From assembly GCA_022605405.1 (NCBI GenBank), contig JABYQQ010000003.1:744001-808000 (forward strand): 64,000 nt of DNA, written 5' to 3'. Shown here piece after piece: positions 43,044 through 56,100 of this stretch. Position 1 is the first letter of the stretch. Every line of letters begins with the position of its first letter. The stretch comes from Earliella scabrosa (taxonomy: Eukaryota > Basidiomycota > Agaricomycetes > Polyporales > Polyporaceae). The position numbers and the translations under genes are program-made. The notes beneath the pieces were generated by a model. That model saw only the letters and a program-made list of their open reading frames with translations, was not told the DNA's origin and did no database searches.

Positions 43044-46000
43044 ATGTCCCATACATTCTTCCCACCACAGTCCGCGGTCGAGCAGATCAAGCGGCATCCA
43101 AAGTACTACTTGAACGGTGGCGACGTTCACTTCCTGGTCAGTCATGATAATCATATCCTGCTCGTCGTCGTGGGCTCGTGTGCTGATATGATACATGACG
43201 CAGGTGGAGAACTACATCTACCGCGTTCACCGGTACTTCTTTGAACGCGAGTCGGCATGGTTCCGCGAGAAGCTGGGCGCACCCTCCCCAGCAGGACAAC
43301 CGTCGAAGGGCTCGTCGGATGCTCACCCCTTCCCCCTCGACGACGTGTCCGCTGACGATTTCTCGAAGTTCCTATGGGTGTTCTACAACCCGTGAGTGAC
43401 CACCATCGCATTAGCTGTCGGTCCGGACCTCTGACGTGGCACAGGAAATACTCAATATACGATGCCACGCTGGAGGATTGGACAGCCATCCTGAAGCTTG
43501 CATTTGACTGGAGGTTCGGCGAGATCAAGAAGCTCTGCACACGCGAGATTGAGAAGTTCATCATCCCGCCGGTCCCCAAGATTGAGCTCTACCAGACGTA
43601 CGAGCTCGACAAGAAGCTCCTCATCCCCTCCTTCCTCTACCTCTGCATGCGTGCCGAGCCGCTCTCGCTCAAAGAAGGTCGCCAGATCGGTCTCGAGACG
43701 GCCCTTCTCGTTGCGACGGCGCGCGAGTGCGCACGCGGCAAGCCCGCTCACAACGGCGCGCGGAGCCCGACCGCGGCGGACCTGGAGGAGGACGACATGG
43801 TCTCCATCATCAAGGAGATTTTTGGGCTGAGCGCCGGTCCCCCTTCTCCCTCGTTGACCCCGCTAGAGAGAGGCACCGGCGTCGCTACGTTCACGGGTAC
43901 CACCCCCACTCCTACTACCTCACCCCGCAAACAACTGGAAGCAGCCAGGCATCCTCCGGCTGAGGTCGTCTCGCTCAAGGCGACCACGGCCGTGAACAAG
44001 CCGACGACGAACGAGTCTTCGTCCACGCCCTCGATTCCATCCATTTCCAAGCCCACCCCGCCATCCACTACTGCCCCTCCCCACACACGACAGCCTTCTG
44101 CCAACGGAGGGCTGACGTGGACCTCTAGCGTCGGTACGCTCCTCGGGAGTGCCGTAAACGAGTTCATTGGGTCCTCCGCCTCGCCAACCGCCGCTCCTAC
44201 GTCGCCGAATCCCGCTGCCGCCTCGTCAGGGACTACCACGAACACCACCGGGAACGCGAACGGGAACGCAAACGCGAGCTCGAACACCGCTCCTGCTGTG
44301 ACGACCCAAGGTCAATCGCAGTCCAGTTCTTCCGCGCCCAAGTTCCCAAACCGACTGATGGCCCTTTTTGACTCGCAGGGGACGGCAAAGGCGGAGCCCT
44401 CGGAGGAAAAGACGGAAAAGACGCCAAAGACTCCTCAGCCGTGGCCGGGTCCGATTCCAAGGACACAGCAGCAGGCGCCGGCCCAGACAAGGACCCCCTC
44501 GCAGCCCTCAAGTCCGGTGACAACAAGGGCGACGAAGGGGCCGAAACCGGAGACGAGGGCACCGGTCCCGGCCGCAGACCCAAGAAGTCGAAACGCGGCG
44601 GGAAAGCCTGAGCCTTTGGCGACGGCGGTGGAGGTGAAGGAGGCGGCGGGTGGGAGCGGAGGGGCTGAGGAGAAGACGGGTGAGGAGCAGAAGAAGACGG
44701 AGATGCACGACACTACGGACTCTACGGACATCATGACGAATGCTATTCACGGTGCGGGCACCGGCGTTGGCGATACATCCACTACCACTACCACCAGTTC
44801 GAACGGGGCAGGCGCCTCGGACACGCACGACGACAGTACGAGCGCTACGACCCAGCAGCAGCAGCCCACGGATGCAGGCACCGAGGTGAAGACGACCACA
44901 ACCACGACCACAACCCCTACCCCTACTCCCACGACGATTCCTAGTCCCACGACGAGGCCCGAGGTGAAGACCGAGACCCAGGCCGGCACGGACGAGCCGA
45001 AGGCAGGAGGTGTAGACGGAGCCAAGGCGGTCGAATCCAAGGCAGATGTGCCCCCGATCGTCGAGGTGAAGACGGACACGCCTGCGATTACGATCGTCGA
45101 GCCGCCGAAGGCAGACGCGGACAAGCCGGATGGCAGCGGTTCGGGCAGCCAGCCGGCCACGACGCAGGAGGCAGGCGGGAACGAGGCAGGGGAGAAGGAG
45201 GTGAAAGAGGAGGCGAGGGATGCTGCGGTAGAGGAAGTCAAGGAGAAGGAGAAGGAAGCTGTGGTCGATGAGGTCACGGCGAAGGGCCCTGCGGCAGAGG
45301 ACGTCAAGGATCCGGCCGCTGAGGATGTCAAGGAGGCTGCTGTCGAGGAGGCTCCGACGGCGAAGAAGAAGGCGAAGAAGGGAAAGAAGGGAAAGAAAGC
45401 GAAGGACGTGCAGGAGGCTGACGAGGAGCAGGACGAGGAGCAGGCTCAGACACAGGCGCAGGACAAGGCTCAAGACAAGGAGGCTGCGCCCACACCAGAG
45501 CCGACTCCGAAGGTCGACGCCGAGGAACCGCCGGCGACGCCTATAAAGAAGTCCAAGAAGAAGGCGAAGAAGGGCAAGAAGGGCAAGGCCGAGCAGGAGG
45601 CGGACGCGGGTGATGATCAGGACGAGGACGCGCAAGACAAGGACGCGCCGCCCTCCGAACCCGCCTCGAAGCCCGACGGCGCTCTCGCGGACCCGGTCAA
45701 GGACGAGGTCCCCGTAGCGACGGAGCCTGCGAAGGACAGCGATGCGCTCAAGACAGAGACCGCCGTGGACCAGGCCGCGGACGAGCCGTCGGTTCCTCCA
45801 AAGCAGCCTGAGGCTACCCCGCTGAATGGTCAGGACACGTCTACTCCTCCCGCAGCCAAGATCACTCCCGGCGACGCGACACCAACCAAGAATACGAGCG
45901 CCGCTCCTGCTGAGCTTCCCGCTTCTACGCCCAAGAGCACTCAGTCCTCTGTGAAAGACCCACTTCTGCCTTCGTCTAACGAGGATGTCGCCCATATTGT

Positions 46001-46865
46001 CCCGTCCGACACTCAGACACCTGCAGCTACGGAGTCTAAGGCGTCGGATGCCGTATCCGCCGATGCTAAGTCCACCACCATGGCCTCGAACGGAGACGCT
46101 GCACCTGTTTCCTCTGATTCCCCGGCGATGGAGCCATCGGCAACGGAGCTTGGTGAGGACCGCTCAACGACTCCCAAGCCAGGTGACAGACCCAGTAGTG
46201 ACGCCGCTGCGCCTGAGGAACCTCTCATACAGCTCGACGACCCGGTCGAGAAGCCAGCATCGGGCGACCAAGCCTCCGCCGAATCCTCGCAGAAGAAAAA
46301 GAAGAAGCGCAAGGACGAGGAGGACATACCTGGTGCCTTCCCGCCCACTCCCAGTGAGAGCGACGTCTCCCTTCCACCCTCGCCCAAGCCTTCCACGCAG
46401 CCCGTCCGTCCAGCAACGCCCCTCGCGGAGAAGATACGCCGGCAGGTCAAAGGTCAGGGTGCGAATCCGACGCCCATCCAGACAGTCAAACTCTCTTCGA
46501 CCCCCAGCAAGCCTGCTACACCCGTCACGAAGTCTCCAGCTTGGGGCAAGGCACAGACGCCAGCCTCCCCTACCACGAAGTCTCCGGCTTCGGGTAAAGT
46601 ACAGACGCCAGCTACCCCCAAGCCCGCTCCCACCTCCGCTTGGGGTAAACCGCAGACCCCCGCGACTCCAAAGCCTACTACCCCTTCCACTTCTGCATGG
46701 GGCCTGTGGAACAAGCTCTCCGACACTATCCAGGAGACTCTCTCTGACAAGCCTGCGTCCCCTGTCGTTCGAACCTCTAGCAAGAACGGGCCAGGTTCCA
46801 AGCCAAAGTCGAAGGCGGATGAAGATGCGTGGGGCTTCGAAGACAGCCTCGGTGGTCTCGACTGA
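43044..46865 (+). CDS. BTB/POZ-domain protein with long Lys/Glu-rich tail
   Basis: Three exons (43044-43136, 43204-43391, 43445-46865) give 1233 residues. The N-terminal BTB/POZ fold is complete: YYLNGGDVHFLVENYIYRVHRYFFERESAWFREKLG, then FPLDDVSADDFSKFLWVFYNPKYSIYDATLEDWTAILKLAFDWRFGEIKKLC. A helical block ends with GLETALLVATAREC. The remaining 950 or so residues are low-complexity: Thr/Ser/Pro-rich, with acidic runs and repeated KKKAKKGKKGKK clusters. A conserved C-terminus follows (SAWGLWNKLSDTIQETLSDKP, DEDAWGFEDSLGGLD). Fungal BTB proteins of this kind are poorly characterised; the domain usually mediates dimerisation or partner binding. It forms a convergent pair with the paralogue at 47203-48208. 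Confidence 0.9.
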
Positions 46866-47202
46866 CTGTGCGTCTCGTCGAATCTCTCGGATACCATACT
46901 ATATATCCATTGGGCTCTTGGTGTTGTGTGCTCGCTGGGCCATCCGCGGTTGTTGTACCTGTACCACTTCACGAGCGCCACGAACACCTGTTGTACGAAC
47001 ATCTGTAAGCACGCCAACATTGTACATACCCTCTTCCTATTGTCACGAATGCATCTCGGATCCGTTAGACTCAGATCTCTCGTTCGTCCGTCTTCCACGT
47101 CGACAGCAGCCTGAGAAATGCGTGAATTCATGAGCCATAAATATGCATACATAGAGGAACCGATGGGCGGACGGAGTAGAACGAAGGGAAGAAAGCCTGT
47201 GG
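46866..47202. other. Convergent 3' spacer between two BTB genes
   Basis: No gene supported. Probably two 3' untranslated regions. Confidence 0.5.
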
Positions 47203-48208
47203 TCAGCACGACAAGTCGAGCCCGAACGCCTCCGCGACGAGACGAGCAGTCCCTGGGATCGCTGCGGCACCCTTCCTCGTGCTCGCTCTCTGAGGTGCGA
47301 TGCGCACCGGTGGAGGAATGTCGTGTTGGTCCAGGAAGCTCTTTCCGATCCCCCATTGGAGCCTCTCCGATCTCGCCGGCCGCCCCGACGTCGCTGCAGA
47401 GGCCGTCCCGTGTCGCACCGCCGCGCTCCGGGTGAGCGCATGGTAGCCGCCGATCCGCGACGACTTGCGGCCGCCTGCCCGCAGCTGCTCGCGGAGCTGC
47501 GCGATGCGCATGGCCGTCTCGAGGCCGAGCCGCGAGGCCTCCGGGAGGGAGAGCGGCTCCGGACGCTCGCAGAGCGCGGTGTACGCGTTCAGGACCCAGC
47601 GGCCGCCGACGTCGTACTCACGCGCGATGACGATCTTGTCGGTGGGACTCATGTCGAGCGTCTGGAGCTGCTTGATGGCGAGCGCGCGGACGTCGTTGAA
47701 ATCCCAGCGGGTCGCGAGGCTGAGGATGGAGGTCCATTCGTCTGGGGTGCTCGCTTTCCAGGTGCCGAGGTGCCTGGGTCACCGATACCACAGGATCATG
47801 GTCATTTAGTAGGAGTAGTGAAGGAGGATACGTTGAGAAACATACGGTGGATAGAGCACCCAGAGCAGTCGCTCGAATTCGACCGCAGATATACCGGAGA
47901 AGTGAAGCGGGCAATCATCGTCTTGCCCTTCGGTCGGCCCTCCTACCGGACCAGGAAGGCTGAAGAGGTCCCGAAAGACTGCTGAGTGCCTGATGAACGT
48001 TGAACGGAAGACTCTGAACAACGTATTCTCAACCTAATGGCAAGTGTCAGGAGCGTCATTCCAGGCAAGGGTTGACACGGCTTACGAGTATGACAAGGTT
48101 GCCATCTTCGAAGTAGTAGTCAGGGTGCGGGACAGGAAAGGGCGGTGTGCCGTTCTCGGTGAAGCTGGGTGGATACCGGGCGGGTTCAAAAGAAGAGCGG
48201 ACCGTCAT
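47203..48208 (-). CDS. BTB/POZ-domain protein, short paralogue
   Basis: The start at 48208 gives MTVRSSFEPARYPPSFTENG. Exons 48208-48086, from 48033 downwards, and the rest to the stop at 47203 read YYFEDGNLVIL-VENTLFRVFRSTFIRHSAVFRDLFSLPG, LHFSGISAVEFERLLWVLYPP-HLGTWKASTPDEWTSILSLATRWDFNDVRALAIKQL and a GLETAMRIAQLREQ block, so the BTB fold is complete. Intron 1 (phase 0 before VEN) and intron 2 (phase 2 in the Pro codon) sit at the same places as in the gene at 43044, which shows common descent. It lacks the long tail of its paralogue. About 300 residues in total; function unknown. Confidence 0.85.
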
Positions 48209-49681
48209 GGTGGTAGCTGTGTGATTGAGTCAGCTTCCCCAGGTCGCCAGCACCTATAAAGCTCCCGTTGAGCAGCGGCATGCCCTGACGGCGCGGTATA
48301 CGTGAAGTCGTAGCATGTCCTTCATTACAGACCACTGCTGGCGCTGGCATTGCGGGGCGAGTATGTCAGCGCTGCGGTGCTTGAGGCATACCCCACTTCA
48401 TGGGGGTCTTTGGCAACAGCGCAAAGCGACCTCGAGTCCAAGTTGGCCACATGCACAAGTAGTAGCACGTTAAATTGAGTCTACACCTGTGTATAGGAAC
48501 GGGCCCTCCGGGGCAGACCTGGACACGATTCGGGATCACTATGCGCCAATGTGGACAAGCCGTGCGAGGCTCGAGCGACTGACAAGCACTGCAGTACGTG
48601 CATATGGTTCTGCTGCTGGGCGCACGTCGGGCGGGCTGACGCCCGCCCTCGCGCGCCCTAGGCAACTTTGTGAACATGTACATATCCTGCGAAACAGGTA
48701 TCGGTATGAGAGCCCCATGCGAGTAAACGCACATGTGAAATCCATGTCATGGTGATACGTAGTACTAGCAATCACTAGTGGCTGGGATCTGAACATGAAA
48801 AAACCTGTCATTGGACGAACAAGACGTTCTGGTAGATCATCGCAGCTAACCAGTGCCATCAGAGTAGGTACCGTCGTAGTACTTGCCACACCCTCTCGGC
48901 CCACAGCGTGCGGACGATGACATTGCCCAATGCTAGTGAGTTGAGATCAGGTCGATAGCCTGTGCGACCGTTGCCTCTGAACTCAGGCTTGACTATGCAC
49001 ATACTATAGGCACAACGGGTCGGTCAGGACCGTCGCCGACGAGCTCGAGCCAGGCCACCAATGCACATTCATCCGTGTTGACATGGTGAGCAGAGAAGAG
49101 AAAATTTGGGTTACTTGATTACTTGAAGCTCGTGACCGACGACAACTGACGTCAGGGGTGTCAGAGGGTCCGTGGGCGATACCTTCTCAACACGGCGACC
49201 TGAAACATGAGCCCACGTGGACCCTACCCCAGACGGACTCATCTTTACTCGTCTCGAGACCTGGCTCACTTTCGTGTCCAGGAACACGCATGTGTTTATA
49301 GCGTCCTAAGTACGGAGCGTAGTAAATTCAGATGAGAAAGGATATGGATTGAGAGCCGGACTTGTCAATGATGCTGGAATGATCCTGAGGAGATCTAGGC
49401 GCCCAAGGTGAAGATGTCGTGTCATGGGCGTCTGTATGTAGAACACCTTTTGGTCATGCATCCTGGACTCCGACGGCCTGTTCCTTCTTCCAAGTCAGCC
49501 CACGATGCGGTTGAGTATTGCGGCGTGATGTTTGAGATCGAATCGGGAATGGGGGTACTCCTTATTCGGCCCCGAACGTTGCCCGCACGTACACCGGCAG
49601 CTGATCACACCCAACGGCGTGTCGACTCAGTCACGACCTCTCCTTTCGCTGGACTGTGTCTGTCGCAACTGGTCACCTTCA
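48209..49681. other. 1.5-kb divergent intergenic region
   Basis: Between the minus-strand BTB gene and the plus-strand gene at 49682. No convincing gene, RNA gene or repeat was found. Confidence 0.4.
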
Positions 49682-52600
49682 ATGTCGCAGTCAAGCCAGA
49701 CAGAGTCTGAATCCGGCGATTCCGCTGGCGGCGATACTTTCGTCGAAATAACTGCAGAGACCGGTATTGGACAGCTCTCTCCACTCCTTGAAGACTCGGA
49801 GACTCTCGAGCTTCACGAAGCCCTTTGCATCCTACAGAACCTCGATATATGCGCCGTAGAACATGTGAGTACGTTATGGCAACCAGGATATCACTAGCTC
49901 ACGGGACCACTGGCTCACAGGACCAGGGTTGTCACGACACGATTCGACGCGTCTCGAGTACGATCCTAGTCAACCTTCAGCAAGTTTCAAATCTCGACAT
50001 CTCTGCTCGACGAGGACTCACTTTGACTTCGCTGCGTATGTCTTTCCCCGTCCAGTTGCGCATAAAGACTGACTATGTGACTCGTTGCAGTCAATACGCC
50101 GTTCATGACGCTCCTCTTTCAGTTCAGGGCTGTGTTTCATCGCATCGCAGCGTACAACGCTGAGGGCGGCCATACGTCTATAGTGGTGTCCTGGGTAGAT
50201 GTCATCCTGGCGAAGCTCGGCCACGCAATCACCTTTGCCACCGGAGCCCTATTTGATGTGCTCCCTATTGCCCAGGACGAGCCGCACAGTGTCCGCACTC
50301 AAAGAGAGGACGACATGCTCCATGCTGCAGTGCAATTACCCGGTAAGTCGCGTCATGTGTCTTTCAGTACATACAACAGCCTCTGATACATAGCTCAACG
50401 CAGAGAAATGGGCGGACGTCGTGCACGTCTTGTGTTCAGAATACGTGTCTCCTGCAGCATACCGACTTGCGTTGGCCCTCACGTTCGGCGTGCACGTCAT
50501 GGCACCTCAGCTCACCACGGAACCCATGGTTGGGGACAGGTTGGTCTGATTCGTCTTCCGTACGCATTACAAACACGATCTCAACCCGCGCAGAGTTCGT
50601 GGCAACCATTTAGCTCACGCGCTCGACGCCCGACTCAAGAAGATTGCTGCAAAGCGGAGTGAGGGCATTCCGCTGAACTCTGTAGATGCCAGAGAGCATG
50701 AACGGTTGGCATACGCTATGTTTGTGTCACTATATGCGGTACGACGAGTTGATTAATTGCATGCGCGTCGCATTGCTCACTGCTCCCAGACGACGTTCGG
50801 TGCAGATGCAGACACAGAAACGATCTATAAGCCGCAAACATACGCGATCTTACTCGAAATGGTCCAAGCCATCCTACAACCGAATTCCACGCTTTCACCC
50901 TCGTCGGTTATTTCGCCTCCTAATTCTATCGATGTCCCATTGGTGGTTTTGACGCGTTGGGGTGCAACTTTGCCGTGGACCTGGGTAACATGGGAAGACG
51001 GTCGTACCTATAACTCCGAGCTGGTGGACTACCTAGTAAGTGGGCTCTTACACCTTGCCGATGGCGAACTCATTCTGTACTAGACTGCCGCCTGGTTACA
51101 CACCTTGGATAGCGCAGGCGAGATACCCTTGGCACATTCTGTGGAATACTGGGATGAAGATCTTGTCTCTGCCCTGGAAAGTCGACCTCGTGCAGCACTC
51201 TCCATGATGGCCGTGAGTGATTTGCCTGTGGTGACGACAGGCTGAGATCCTGAATGTGCTGCTACAGCGCTTGCTGTTTGCCGGCCTATCCATGTTGAGG
51301 GAATCGCACTCGACATCGCCTTCGACGACTGTCCTTGACGTCCTACTGAAGGTTTGCTGGAGCACACGCTATCTTATGCGAATTGTGGATGTCGATCATG
51401 CATCTACCGTTGCTCTGTTCAGCATGTTGTGCAATATGTTCGCTTTGCTTTCCGAAGACGAGCTCGAACTCGGGAGTAAGTCGCCGAATTGAACTTCGCA
51501 GTGTTTTTGTTTGTTCATTGTACCCAGTCAAGGATCTTATCATTGAGACGCTCACTCTTTCGGCGGCTGGTTTGCAAGAGGCCATCAAGACCGTATCAGC
51601 TCCAAAATCTGAATTCTCTCTTCAATTCGACTATGGTGGGTTCGTTGTGCTTCCTGATGGGTACCAAGCTTAAAAGTATCGACACAGCACTAGAACGTCT
51701 ATGCAAGTAAGTGTGGCATTCACTCGTTTGTTCTTGCCTTGCCCGCTCAATATACGATAATAGAGCGATCCCTAGCGAACAGACAAGCGACGCTCCGACG
51801 TCGATGGAGCTCCGGGCAGCAAGACAGGTTATCCAGCTGATCACACTCATGTGGACAAACGGCGCCTCGTTACGCACAGTTTCCCCGCTGGTCCACCCAT
51901 TTCTTGCCGCCAGCATCAAGTGTATGAAGAACGCATCTGCGGACTCTCCGATCAGGGCAGCTTTGGGATATGCGCTCGTCGGGGTGCTGGCGACCTTGGA
52001 GCAACATCGCGGAGATTGTGTCCTCAGCATGTTGAAGGAATCAGGGTATGACGCATTTGTGTGGAACTTGGTCAGGGATGCCGATCCCAGTGACTTGCCT
52101 CTTGCATGTGAGCGCCGTTTTTCTTGACGGGTGGGCTCACTTACTGACCGTTTCCGTTTGGTAGCATCGTTGGCAGCGTATGTGAACGCCACGGCACACC
52201 TGCGCAAGCGCGATCCGTTACTCTTCGCGGAAGCTTGGGGGTACTTTCAGGACGTACTGTTGCTGATCTTGACAAGCGAGTTTGAAGGTCCAGAGGAGCC
52301 ACTTTCGCTGCTCGTCGCACCATTCATCTGCGGGGCTATGCAGACGTTGCTTCGGCATAGCGACGCATCTACCAGTACGTCTCTACCACACCATCCGCGC
52401 ACTCGGCCTTCTGAAAAAGTGCACAGAAAGATACTATGTCTCGTCTCCCTGGACTACCTGCCTGGTGAAGTACCTGAAGGATCTCAGAAGCACCGAGGGT
52501 AGCCAGACGGAAGGGGAATCCGTCGCCATTCTCCGGGAGCGGATCGCGCCAACAGCGGAACTGCTATGCGAGCATGTGCGTGATCACTGTAAATGGCGCA

Positions 52601-52759
52601 TTCTCGCCGCACAGGTACTGAGAAATTCTCATCCGCAGTTGGGCAGCAGTACTCACACCTTAGGAGGCCTTGATCGCGAGGTGCGCACGTCGGTCCGAGT
52701 CGTCTGTCGAGATTGGGTATACTGACAGCTATCCCCCGTACAGGTTCAGCCGACCATGA
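49682..52759 (+). CDS. Large alpha-helical protein, unrecognised
   Basis: More than ten short exons link by GT-AG borders into a protein of roughly 800-900 residues starting MSQSSQTESESGDSAGGD. Segments include WVDVILAKLGHAITFATGALFDVLP, EKWADVVHVLCSEYVSPAAYRLALALTFG, YAILLEMVQAILQPNS, VLTRWGATLPWTWVTWEDG, LLKVCWSTRYLMRIVDVDHAS, RQVIQLITLMWTNGASLRTVSPLVHPFLAASIKC and LGYALVGVLATLEQHRG. The run of amphipathic helices suggests an armadillo/HEAT-like or simply helical fold, but no family was recognised. The C-terminal exon probably ends at the TGA near 52757. Coding status is supported by the long list of consistent splice sites. Confidence 0.68.
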
Positions 52760-53137
52760 CGGAAGCGGTGTTCTGCTGGATCCGCTCTCTGCCCTGTGTC
52801 ATTTTGTCTCAAACTTGATGTCATCTTGCGGATGGACCGGTGCGAGTGTGCCCGCTCTTGTGGGGGTTGCTTCCCCTTTAGACGCGCGGAAGAGTGTTCA
52901 GTCAAATATGGTAAGCGCACAGGTTCGCACAGTCCTGACGGACCAATAGCCCAACTCCCTCGGTCGCTTGCTGCGACGTGCAACCAATGGCTAAATCCCT
53001 CACCTCCTCCCGCCCTCTTTCTCGAATGGTCGTTCTATCGATACGGGGCGCCCCTTGGCGTTGGCGCTAGTGGCTCGCCGTCAGCCTTAAAGCAGCTTAT
53101 CTGGAGGGGGAGGACTCCCCGCTGCAACTCGCGAACG
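52760..53137. other. Intergenic, promoter of the P-type ATPase gene
   Basis: 378 bp between two plus-strand genes. No gene supported. Confidence 0.45.
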
Positions 53138-56100
53138 ATGTCACCCCCCTCTGCGTCCTTCGACTTCGAGGCTCAAGCTGAGAAGCTCACCCGCTTTCCT
53201 CGACATGTCACAATAGAGGACCGGCAGCCCTCATCTCCGAGTCGTCCTGGCATCCCTGACCGTCATCTTTCTATCGAGACAGCCCCTCGCTTGACCTCCG
53301 AGTTCCGCACGCTCAGCATCCACATCGAGACACGCACGTCGCCCGTCGATGGGGACGCTGTTGTGCCTCGCAAGACTGCCGTGAAGGGTTCGTACATGTC
53401 ATTGCTCACGGTGAATACCTGCGCTCACATGTCGGCCACAGACCTGATCTCCCTTGACTGGCACACGATAAGTGTGGATGAAACTCTGCAACGGCTTAGC
53501 GTGTCGCCACAGACGGGGCTGGATACCGCCCAGGCGCAACGTCGTCTCCATGCGTACGGCAAGAACGCTATCAGCCCCCCGAAGAACAACATGTGGCGGA
53601 AGGTCATCGAATGGTTCCTGGGCGGGTTCGGCAGTCTCTTGCTTGCCGCGAGCATCGTATGCTTCGTTGCTTGGTGCGTGTATACGGCTGCTTGCGTCAT
53701 GCCCTGCTCACCGGCGACATTGTACAGGAGACCTCTCGGCGAGCCCAATCCCCAAGCTTCGAACCTGGCTCTGGCTGTGGTGCTGCTCATCGTCCTTCTA
53801 CTGCAAGCGGGATTCAATGCCTGGCAGGATTTCTCCACCTCGAGAGTGATGTCGTCTATCAAGGGTATGCTGCCGTCTGACGTCCTGGTCCTCCGCGACG
53901 GCAACCAGGTCAAGCTGCCTGCGTCTGAGCTTGTTAATGGCGATCTCATCTACGTCGGTCTTGGCGAGAAGGTTCCTGCGGACTTGAGGCTCATCCAAGT
54001 CAGTGGGGATCTGAGGTTTGACCGAAGCATCTTGACCGGAGAGGTGCGCTCCTTCTCGTGCTCAATCGGCATTGCGCAGCTTAGCCTTCGCTTCGCTAGA
54101 GTGAGCCTGTCGCAGGCAGGGTCGATTCTACGGACAGGAACTTCCTCGAGGTGAGGACATGGGACTTCGCATCGATGCCTGGGTATAGCTGACGAGGTAT
54201 ACAGACCAAGAACATCGCATTACAAGGCACGCATTGTGTAAGCGGCTCTGGCATGGGTGTTGTGATCCTGACAGGAGACAACACGGTTTTGTAAGCAAAC
54301 ATCCGTTATCGTACGTCTGGACTTTGATCTCAACAAATCATCGTAGCGGACGTATAGCGAAACTTTCGTCTATGGAAGCTTCGCGCATGACCAGTCTACA
54401 ACGGGAGATTCTGTACTTCGTTCTCATCATCGCGAGCCTGGCGACGGCCGTAGCAGTGCTGATCGTTATCTTGTGGGCTGCATGGTCAGTTATGATTCTT
54501 CATACACTTCGCAAAGACGGTTGATGGACAGCATATCCGTAGGTTGCGAAGGTCTTATCCAGACTACATCAATGTGCCGATTCTCCTCATCGACGTCGTG
54601 TCTGTCATGGGTCTGTATCTGATTTGTTCCAACACCGAACCGAAGCTGATCGTAACACTCTCTAGTCGCATTCATTCCCGAAGGGCTGTATGTATCTATG
54701 CATCCCGGCATGGCTATGATTCATGCTGATATGTGTATCTAGACCCGTCGCTGTCACGCTTTCCCTCGCCAAGGTCGCGAACACGCTCAGCAAGCACAAA
54801 GTCCTTTGCAAGCGAGTGGCACTCATCCATTCCCTCGCAAATGGGCTCACCCGTCTACAGGTCTCTATCCATTGTCGAGACACTTGGATCGGTCAACGTT
54901 TTGTGTTCGGTGAGCAGCTCGTTGCGCTGAACCTGTCAGGTCTCTAACGGCGCTGTTCAGGACAAGACGGGGACATTGACGCAGAACAAGATGCATGTAG
55001 TCAACGTTGCGGTAGACGACATGGTGTTCGAGTCCTCTGCCTTTGAGTCGGTTCTTTCCGACTCTACGCCGGCAGTCAAGTCCAACCTCTCCCAATTGGT
55101 CGCGGTTGGCGGCATATGCAACGCCGCCGTCTTCGGAGTGGACAGCGACGGCGGGCAAGAGAAATCTATTGTCGGTGATGCAACAGGTACGTAGCATCGT
55201 ACTTGTGGCCTTCACGTTCTTGATGTGTGCATCGCAGACGCTGCGATATTGCGGTTCTCTGATAGCATCAGCCCGGTTACTCCGTTGCGGGATGAGTGGA
55301 AGGAGATTTACAATGTCAATTTCAACTACAAGGTGAGCAACTCAGATTCAAACCACCTCGTCTACGGGACAGGATCGAAACAAGATTTCTCGTAGAACAA
55401 GTACATGTTGAAGTTATGCAAGCCCTCGACACCAACAACACCCGCGGCACCAATCACAACTTGGGACCGCTTCTCACCGTCAGACTTCCTCCTTCTCGTC
55501 AAAGGTGCACCAGACGTCCTCCTGCCTCGATGCAGTTTCGTCCTCGACCCGGCTGGCGGTGAACCGACCCCTCTGACACCTCCAGTCCTCGAGCGCATCG
55601 CGGCCGTGCAAGAGCAGTGGTCGAGAGACGGGCAACGCGTCTTGCTTCTGGCACGGAGAGTCGTTCGTGCTAAAGAGATCCCCAGCAATGCGGACCCTCA
55701 GGATGAAGCTTTCGCGAACCTGGTAGAGCTCTTGCGCGAGGAACTCATCATCGTGGGTCTGGTCGGACTCATGGATCCCCTGAAGCCGAGCATACCGGAC
55801 GTTGTCAAGTCGTGTCGGAAGGCCGGCATTCGCTTCTTCGTCGTCACAGGTCCGTCGCGTTCATGCCTTTCTGGGCGTTGAGAGGCATGCTAATCAGAAA
55901 GCCTGCTAGGCGACCATCCTACTACCTCCGTCGCGATCGCTGCTCAGGCGGGAATCGTCACCAATGTCGACCGTATACATCGTTTCGCCGACTTGCCCGG
56001 TTCAAAGGAAAGGCTGCTCGGAAACGAAGAGGCATCCAGACAGAGCATTGTGATCACCGGCTCTGAGCTCGATCAGCTGAACAGCATTCAGGTCGATCAA

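Noticed and set aside
44508..45995. 495-codon open frame on the minus strand, rich in Leu and Arg
   Set aside because: It is the antisense shadow of the GC-rich, low-complexity tail of the BTB gene; it has no domains and no splice context.
45985..47133. 382-codon plus-strand frame running past the BTB gene end
   Set aside because: Out-of-frame reading of the same Pro/Ser/Arg-rich coding DNA; the true frame ends at 46865 with a conserved C-terminus.
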